Shown piece by piece: positions 59,223 to 64,000 of a stretch of DNA of 64,000 nucleotides (its first letter is position 1; each line of letters starts with the position of its first letter). Made by a program: the position numbers and the translations under genes. The notes beneath the pieces are model-generated. The model was not told the DNA's origin. It did not search any database and worked only from the letters and a program-made list of their open reading frames with translations. This DNA is from an uncultured Rhodopila sp. (lineage in GTDB: Bacteria; Pseudomonadota; Alphaproteobacteria; Acetobacterales; Acetobacteraceae): the NCBI RefSeq assembly GCF_903944925.1, contig NZ_CAJATU010000170.1:80010-144009 (forward strand), given 5' to 3'.

Positions 59223-59942
59223 CTACGCGATCTGTCGTTCGATGTTGAGCCGGGAGGCGCGGATGTGCCGGCGCATCAGTATTTCGGATAATTCGCCGTC
59301 GCCGTCGGCGATGGCGTCGAGGATGCGGTGGTGCTCGGCGAAGGCCCGGGCGGGCCGATCGGCCGTGGCGGAATACTGGATGCGGTACATGCGGGCCAGT
59401 TGGTACAGCTCATCGCAGAGCAGGCGGAACAGCATCCGGTTCCCGCTGCCCTGCACGATGCGGTAGTGGAAGTCGTAGTCACCTTCCTGCTGGTAATAGC
59501 CGCGTCCGGCCTGGAAGGCGGCGTCGCGCTCGTGCTCGCGCAGCACGCCGCGCAGCTCCTCGACCTGGTCCGGGCGCATGCGCTGCGCGGCCAGGTTGCA
59601 GGCCATGCCTTCGAGCGATTCGCGGATCTGGTACAGTTCGCTGAGTTCCTGCCGGCTGAGGGATACCACGCGGGCGCCGGCATGCGGCACGCGCACCAGC
59701 AGCTTCTGGCCCTCCAGCCGGTGCAGCGCCTCGCGCAGCGGACCGCGGCTGATGCCGTAGGCGCGCGCCAGTTCCGGCTCGGAGATCTTGCTTCCGGGCG
59801 CGATGTCGCCGTTGACGATGGCCGACTGGATCAGCCGCAGCACGTGGTCGGACAGCGTCTGGCCGGCAGCCGCGGCGCCCATCGGCTGCGTCGGCGCGTT
59901 TTGCATTATGTCAACAATCTGGGCGCTGGCTGGCGATTGCAT
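59223..59942 (-). CDS. GntR-family (FCD) transcriptional regulator of the methylcitrate genes
   Basis: 239 aa from ATG 59942. Winged-helix N-terminal domain (SDHVLRLIQSAIVNGDIAPG, ELARAYGISRGPLREALHRL) and C-terminal FCD ligand domain (LYQIRESLEGMACNLAAQRM, DYDFHYRIVQGSGN with metal-binding His). ATG 59906 is an alternative that would place operator site 59907-59918 directly before the start. GntR regulators of this type commonly control prp genes. It lies 11 bases before acnD on the same strand, so they share a transcript and autoregulation is likely. Confidence 0.88.
   Translation of the reverse strand: MQSPASAQIVDIMQNAPTQPMGAAAAGQTLSDHVLRLIQSAIVNGDIAPGSKISEPELARAYGISRGPLREALHRLEGQKLLVRVPHAGARVVSLSRQELSELYQIRESLEGMACNLAAQRMRPDQVEELRGVLREHERDAAFQAGRGYYQQEGDYDFHYRIVQGSGNRMLFRLLCDELYQLARMYRIQYSATADRPARAFAEHHRILDAIADGDGELSEILMRRHIRASRLNIERQIA
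59907..59918. promoter_or_regulatory. GntR-type operator, site A
   Basis: TATGTCAACAAT, 10 of 12 bases equal to site B; lies just before ATG 59906 of the regulator on the minus strand. The TGT-CA-ACA core fits FCD-type GntR operators. Confidence 0.5.
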
Positions 59943-59969
59943 GGCGTGTATCAGGCATGGCGCGCCGAG

Positions 59970-59981
59970 ATTGTCAACAAT
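59970..59981. promoter_or_regulatory. GntR-type operator, site B
   Basis: ATTGTCAACAAT, arms ATTGT/ACAAT round CA, upstream of both candidate regulator starts. Its centre is 63 bases (about six helical turns) from site A, suitable for looping or cooperative binding. Confidence 0.55.
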
Positions 59982-60151
59982 GCGGGAAACCGGCCGACCG
60001 CCGGTAGAGCGGAAACCGGCAGAATGGCCGCCGATTGAGACAGTCGAACGGCTGACCACCGGGGACAAGCGGCATCCGGCAGCGTATCAACCCTCCGGAG
60101 CGCGCGATGCCGGGCGATATCGCTTGACCGCATACCCGTCCCGACTCATTT

Positions 60152-60190
60152 TTGGTCACTACAACATGACCGGTCAGACCGGGTGACCAA
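60152..60190. promoter_or_regulatory. nested palindromic operator of the toxin-antitoxin pair
   Basis: TTGGTCAC (60152-60159) and GTGACCAA (60183-60190) are inverted arms surrounding TGACCGGTCA (60167-60176), itself a perfect palindrome with nearly the same centre. Four GGTCA/TGACC half-sites result, ending on the antitoxin ATG, as expected for autorepression. Confidence 0.6.
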
Positions 60191-60459
60191 TGCCCACGAC
60201 CGAAACTATCACTGCTTCCGAGTTCAAGGCCAAGTGCCTCAACATCCTCGACCGCCTCGCAGGCCACGAGTTGGAGCGCGTCATCATCACCAAGCGAGGC
60301 CGGACGGTCGGCGTTTTGCTGCCACCCCGGACTCTTGCCATTCAGGATCTGTTCGGCAGCATGCGTGGTTCTGTTACGATACCGGAAGGCTTTGACCTCA
60401 CCGCGCCCGTCCTCGATGAGCCATTGGATGCCGAGGAAGGCATTTGGCACCGTGAATGA
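60190..60459 (+). CDS. type II antitoxin, Phd/YefM (prevent-host-death) family
   Basis: 89 aa. MPTTETITASEFKAKCLNIL and LERVIITKRGRTVGVLLPPR form the Phd/YefM DNA-binding fold (strand-helix-helix-strand with the I-T-K-R-G-R strand). The C-terminal part (DLTAPVLDEPLDAEEGIWHR) is acidic and would wrap and neutralise the toxin. The start codon is inside the operator. Overlaps the toxin gene by 8 bases, the usual coupled order. Confidence 0.9.
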   Translation: MPTTETITASEFKAKCLNILDRLAGHELERVIITKRGRTVGVLLPPRTLAIQDLFGSMRGSVTIPEGFDLTAPVLDEPLDAEEGIWHRE

Positions 60460-60889
60460 GGTCGAGGCCCCCGCATCGGTGCTGCTGGACACCTGTGCGG
60501 TCATTTGGATGGTTAACACCACCGAGCTTCCCGCGCGGGTGACCGATCTCATCGCCCATGCCAGCCAGGCCGGCGGGGTTTACATATCGACAGCGTCCGC
60601 CCGGGAAATCGGCCTTTTGAGCAGGCCAGGCCGGAGGCCGATGCCGTCGTTCCATCCCGATCCGAAAACCTGGTTTGCACGGGTCCTGGCTTTGCCGGGG
60701 ATCAAGGAAGCGCTGATAACCCCGGGGATCGCGATTGACTCATCCCACCTTCCCGGCGACCTCCCTCCCGATCCCGCCGATCGGCTGATCATCGCCACCG
60801 CCCGGCATCTGGGAATGCCGATCGTGACCGGCGACCGGAAAATCATCGCCTACGCGGCAGCCGGCCACGTCAGCGTCATTCCCTGCTGA
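60452..60889 (+). CDS. vapC: type II toxin, VapC-like PIN-domain ribonuclease
   Basis: 145 aa. PIN fold with acidic metal ligands: Asp in LLDTCAVIWM, Glu in STASAREIGLLSRPG, Asp in LPPDPADRLIIATARHL and Asp in IVTGDRKIIAYA. The family cleaves RNA, often initiator tRNA, when freed from its antitoxin. GTG start at 60452 overlaps the antitoxin end; GAGGAAGG at 60433-60440 is the likely ribosome site. Confidence 0.9.
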   Translation: MNEVEAPASVLLDTCAVIWMVNTTELPARVTDLIAHASQAGGVYISTASAREIGLLSRPGRRPMPSFHPDPKTWFARVLALPGIKEALITPGIAIDSSHLPGDLPPDPADRLIIATARHLGMPIVTGDRKIIAYAAAGHVSVIPC

Positions 60890-60915
60890 TCGGCCCTCCG
60901 CCGACACCGCCGGTG

Positions 60916-61860
60916 TCAGTCGCTGATATCCACCCGCGCCCAGGTCACGTCCGGGTCGAACCGCGTGATCCCGGCGGCGATCTTCGCGGTCGCGGCGCCC
61001 AAATCCTTCTGGAACACGACGCCGTCCTGATCGACGACGAAGGTCATCACCCCGCCGCTTTCATACGCCGCCGGCCAGGCCAGCAAGGCGAAGCCCCCGG
61101 TCATCTTGCCGCCGCTCAGGTAGCTTTTGGCGCCGCCCGGTGCGTTCGGACCTTGCGCCTTCAGGATCCTGAAGAAATAGCCGTGATACGGCTCCTGCTT
61201 GCCGGCGGGCGAGGCGGCGCCGGGATAGCCCTCGTCCCGAGCCTGGTCGATCAGCGGCGCCAGCGGGCTCGCCGCCTCGCCGTCTTCCGGCTCCCAGTAC
61301 AATCCGTCCTCTTGCCCCGGCGTGCTGAAGAATCGATCCGTGTAGACGCCGGTGCCGGTGCCGCGCTGCACGCGGTCGAAGTAGTCCTTCTCCGCCTCGA
61401 CGCTGGCCAGCAAGGTGCGGATGGTCAGCAGCTCGTTGCGGCCGATGCGGCGGTCGATGATCTGCTGCGCGCCCGTGGCCGCGTCGAAGCGCCAGCCGTT
61501 GTCCGCCTTGACCAGCGGTATCGGCATCGGCCAGGCGTTCGGGCCGATGGTGAGCACGACGCTGCCATCCTCCTGCGGCGTCAGGCTGTGCGCCGCTGCA
61601 TAGGAGTCCAGGAAGCGCTGGCGCCCCGCCGCGTCCGCCACCCGGTCGCCGGAGCTGACGAGCTTCTCGCTGCCAGGCCCGAAGACGCCGCGCAGGGCCT
61701 TTTCGTCGCCGGCCTGCTCGGCCTTCACCAGGGCGGCCACCGCGTCATCCGGGCTGGCGAAAACCTGCTGCGGCGCTGCCGCGGGCGCCGCATGCGCCGA
61801 GACCGAAAGACCGGCCGCGAACAAGGCGCCGAACAGCCAGGGGCGCAGGGCGTAGGTCAT
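60916..61860 (-). CDS. DUF2950 family exported protein
   Basis: 314 aa. Signal peptide (MTYALRPWLFGALFAAGLSV, cut near AHAAPAAA). Then FASPDDAVAALVKAEQAGD, GWRFDAATGAQQIIDRRIGRNELL and YHGYFFRILKAQG with KMTGGFALLAWPAAYESGGV, the DUF2950 blocks. Start 61860 has GAGGAG 8-10 bases before it; ATG 61875, which overlaps the DUF3300 stop, is an alternative. Commonly paired with DUF3300 genes, as here; periplasmic location likely, function unknown. Confidence 0.88.
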   Translation of the reverse strand: MTYALRPWLFGALFAAGLSVSAHAAPAAAPQQVFASPDDAVAALVKAEQAGDEKALRGVFGPGSEKLVSSGDRVADAAGRQRFLDSYAAAHSLTPQEDGSVVLTIGPNAWPMPIPLVKADNGWRFDAATGAQQIIDRRIGRNELLTIRTLLASVEAEKDYFDRVQRGTGTGVYTDRFFSTPGQEDGLYWEPEDGEAASPLAPLIDQARDEGYPGAASPAGKQEPYHGYFFRILKAQGPNAPGGAKSYLSGGKMTGGFALLAWPAAYESGGVMTFVVDQDGVVFQKDLGAATAKIAAGITRFDPDVTWARVDISD

Positions 61861-61871
61861 GCCGGTTCTCC

Positions 61872-63329
61872 TCATCGTGCGCGTCCGTGGCCGCCGGCGG
61901 TGCGGGCACCGCCGCCGCCTCCGGCCCGGGGGCCGCCGCCGCCGGCCGGCCGGGCGCGCGGGGCGCTGGCCTGCCGGCTTTGCGCGCCGCGATTACCGAA
62001 CTGCGCGGCGGCGCGTCCGTCATTCATGCCGTTGAGTGCCGGCGGAGTGCGTCCCCCGCCAGCCGGGCGTTGCGCCGGGCGCTGCGCCGGGGTCGGGCGA
62101 TTGACCTGCGGGCGGTTGGCCGCGCCCTGACCGGCGTTGGGGCGGTTCGCCCCGGCGCCCTGGCCAACGTTCGGGCGGTTGCCCTGGCCCGCCCCCTGGC
62201 CAACATTCGGGCGGTTGCCCTGGCCGGCGTTCGGGCGATTGCCGGGGGTTTGCGCCGGCCTGGTGGCCGGGCGATTGACTCCGCCGTTCTGGCCGATGGG
62301 CGGGCGATTGCCGGGACCCATGCCGCCGGGCGGCCGCACCACCCCGCCGGGCACCGACACGTTCGCGCGTCCCACGCTGTTCGCCGGCAGACCTCCAGGC
62401 CGCGCCGGACGGCCGACGGGGCCGTTCGCGGGCGCCCGGAAGCCGGCGCCCCCCGGCCGGTTCGCGACATTGCTCGCCCGCCAGGTGGAGTTGTTGATCT
62501 GCGTCCGGTTGACGTTGATGCTGTTGAAGCGATTGACATTGACGTTCATGTAGCCGCCGCCCCAGTTCGGCCGCGCCCAGCCCCACAGGCTGGCGGTGAT
62601 CGCCACGCCGGCTCCGAACGCCAGCCCGGTCAGCAGCGCATTGCCGAACGCGTAGCCCGGAGGCGGCGGAAAATACACCGGCGGATAGGACGGATACGGC
62701 CACGACCCGAACACCACGGAGGGATTGTAAACCGGGACATATACGACCGAGGGCTGCGCCGGGGCGATGATGATGGTCTGCCCTTCGCTCCGGACCACCT
62801 GCTGGTCGGTGGACTTCAACTGCCCGGCGATCTGCGCCTGCCGGCGCAGCCGCTGGATCGAGGCCATCACGTCGTTCTGCTGCACCGCCATCGCGTAGCC
62901 AAGCTGCTGCGTCCAGTCGAGCTGGCTGTTCATCATCACCAGCACCTGCGGGAACGGCACCAGCGATTTCACCGCCGGGTCCCAGGACACCGGCACCAGC
63001 GCCTTCGTCAGAGCGTCGCCGGTTAGGTTTTTGTTGGCCGGGTTCTCGGCCCAGCGTGCGGCATCGACGATCTCCAGCGGGTAGACCGAGGCCATCAGCA
63101 CCTGGGTCAGCAACTCGTCGGGATAGAGCGCGATGGGCGCCAGCAGCGCGTCGAGTTGCTCGGCGCTGTAGCCCTCCGCCGCGTCGGTCTGTGCCGGCGG
63201 CGCCTGCTGGGCGCGCAGCGGGGCAGGGATGGTGCCGATGACGACGGCGGCACAGGCCACGGCGGCGATCACGTGGCGCAGCGTGTCCAAAGGCCGTTTC
63301 GCGCCGTTGACCTTGCTCGGATTCCCCAC
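61872..63329 (-). CDS. DUF3300 family exported protein
   Basis: 485 aa from GTG 63329, with GGAG at 63337-63340. Signal-like segment HVIAAVACAAVVIGTIPAPL, then the DUF3300 core: EQLDALLAPIALYPDELLTQ, VLMASVYPLEIVDAARW, PVSWDPAVKSLVPFPQVLVM, IIIAPAQPSVVYVPVYNPSV. A glycine hydrophobic stretch (FGNALLTGLAFGAGVAITAS) is followed by a 250-residue low-complexity tail rich in Asn, Arg, Pro and Gly with repeats like GNRPNVGQG. Coupled to DUF2950. Probably a periplasmic or cell-surface protein. Confidence 0.85.
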   Translation of the reverse strand: MGNPSKVNGAKRPLDTLRHVIAAVACAAVVIGTIPAPLRAQQAPPAQTDAAEGYSAEQLDALLAPIALYPDELLTQVLMASVYPLEIVDAARWAENPANKNLTGDALTKALVPVSWDPAVKSLVPFPQVLVMMNSQLDWTQQLGYAMAVQQNDVMASIQRLRRQAQIAGQLKSTDQQVVRSEGQTIIIAPAQPSVVYVPVYNPSVVFGSWPYPSYPPVYFPPPPGYAFGNALLTGLAFGAGVAITASLWGWARPNWGGGYMNVNVNRFNSINVNRTQINNSTWRASNVANRPGGAGFRAPANGPVGRPARPGGLPANSVGRANVSVPGGVVRPPGGMGPGNRPPIGQNGGVNRPATRPAQTPGNRPNAGQGNRPNVGQGAGQGNRPNVGQGAGANRPNAGQGAANRPQVNRPTPAQRPAQRPAGGGRTPPALNGMNDGRAAAQFGNRGAQSRQASAPRARPAGGGGPRAGGGGGARTAGGHGRAR

Positions 63330-63913
63330 CCTCAGTCTCCCTTGTCCGCAACTGCGGGACTTAGATCGCTTTCGCGGATTATACAATGACAGGTGCGATC
63401 CGGTGGGCACAGGCAGAAAGGCATTAATGGAAACACGAATGAACACAAATGAACACAAATAAGGTGAGTGGACTGACCCCCTAAAGCGGCGGCGACCTCA
63501 AGCCCGGGGCTGCGACGCCCCGCTGCGCGGCTACGGGGCCCTACCTCGCCGCCGCGGGGTAGAAAGCGGCTGCAAGTGCCGTTAATGGACGGTCTTATCA
63601 GCATCGGCCGGGCGTTACGAGGTTATACTGGCGTTGAGTAACGGGTGAAAACAGACTCTCAACGAGGTGTGCCTCTTTTCGTGTATCACCGATGGGGCTG
63701 TAGTCCAGGTTGGACAAATTTGTTTTTCTTATTTGTGTTCATTTGTGTTTCCATTTTCTTTCTATGGTCTGGCCGCGACCGGGCCGCAGACATCCGAAAC
63801 CGTCTTGGCCGCCGTTTCGGCAACGGGCAACCACAGCGTTAGGAAAATATCCTTGACATCACCCCACAACCCAAGGTAGAACCCGCCCGCACCGCACCAA
63901 AGGGCACCCCGCC
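63330..63913. other. 584-base gap with inverted repeats, no gene seen
   Basis: Reading frames here are low-quality and overlap repeats. 63426-63463 and 63728-63755 are inverted repeat arms. A -35-like TTGACA at 63853-63858 with TAGAAC (63877-63882) may drive the truncated gene that follows. Confidence 0.5.
63426..63755. repeat. inverted repeat pair of AACACAAATGA type
   Basis: Left arm 63426-63463 contains GAATGAACACAAATGAACAC and ends AAATAAG; right arm 63728-63755 is its inverse with one 10-base unit fewer. The 264 bases between include GC-rich hairpins (GGGGCTGCGACGCCCC). Either an extragenic repeat or a degraded mobile element. Confidence 0.6.
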
Positions 63914-64000
63914 ATGTCCGCCACCAAGACCCCAGACGCCTCCGCCTGCCTCCTTGCCAACCTCATCATCGCCCTGCTGGCGCCGATGTTCCTCTGGTCC
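63914..64000 (+). CDS. hypothetical protein, truncated by the window end
   Basis: Only 29 codons are visible: MSATKTPDASACLLANLIIA and then LLAPMFLWS. A hydrophobic helix begins at about residue 13, so a membrane protein or signal anchor is likely. AAAGGG lies about 10 bases before the ATG. No family can be named. Confidence 0.5.
   Translation, partial: MSATKTPDASACLLANLIIALLAPMFLWS

Noticed and set aside
57289..59466. 725-codon open frame on the plus strand across acnD
   Set aside because: Antisense to a clear aconitase; translation is His/Arg/Gly-rich with no family motif, an artefact of high GC.
62024..63351. 443-codon minus-strand frame overlapping the DUF3300 gene
   Set aside because: Out-of-frame translation of the same low-complexity region; DUF3300 frame has the domain and signal peptide.

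Overview
The window is high-GC DNA from an alphaproteobacterium that makes bacteriochlorophyll and carotenoids, so a purple or aerobic anoxygenic phototroph. Evidence is a magnesium-chelatase block (bchI-bchD-bchO), phytoene desaturase and synthase (crtI-crtB), a PpsR/CrtJ repressor next to a bacteriophytochrome, and sigma-54-type flagellar genes in a Caulobacter-like order (flgF-flgG-flgA, divergent from fliL-fliM). Gene content fits a phototrophic member of the Acetobacteraceae (Rhodopila/Acidiphilium-like). That placement is inference, because no rRNA gene is present.

Layout. 1-4640: flagellar genes. 4648-10952: mixed metabolism (CHRD protein, acetyltransferase, S49 peptidase, alcohol dehydrogenase, carboxylesterase, SDR, YkuD enzyme). 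10953-12735: a long regulatory gap with a 22-bp palindrome and a consensus FNR/FixK box, then two small ORFs and a CBS-domain protein. 12821-20202: M20 amidohydrolase, lipoprotein, an unrecognised 313-aa protein coupled to a TPR protein, a CobW-type GTPase and an amidohydrolase. 20337-20522: a MITE-like inverted repeat. 20654-21844: pobA. 22021-34467: photosynthesis region, with ppsR-bphP, then bchI-bchD-bchO-DUF3422-small membrane protein, then a PpsR box and crtI-crtB followed by two small membrane proteins. 34577-38989: NAT, asd, an RgpF-like protein and a class II aldolase. 39355-39632: two almost identical 31-codon membrane-peptide genes ending at a strong hairpin. 39822-47804: acyl-CoA dehydrogenase, crotonase, RND pump pair and phosphoesterase. 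48050-52340: methyltransferase overlapping two fused transporter genes (binding protein-permease and permease-TAXI receptor). 52390-59942: 2-methylcitrate genes (GntR regulator, acnD, prpF) interrupted by an opposite-strand island carrying a frameshifted DUF29 gene, an RHH protein, a membrane protein and a Hanks-type kinase with an AT-rich 3' half. 60190-60889: Phd/VapC-type toxin-antitoxin. 60916-63329: DUF2950/DUF3300 pair. 63914-64000: start of a truncated gene.

Genes working together: BphP is expected to relieve PpsR repression in far-red light, and PpsR probably acts at the TGT-N12-ACA site overlapping the crtI start region. BchI/D are two of the three Mg-chelatase subunits (bchH is not in the window). 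The GntR repressor probably controls its own transcript with acnD and, originally, prpF.

Most interesting: the fused permease/TAXI transporter without an ATPase, the tandem micropeptides, the kinase island splitting acnD from prpF, a family of covarying intergenic hairpins, and small unexplained membrane genes inside the bch and crt operons. No tRNA, rRNA, CRISPR array or intact insertion sequence was seen.
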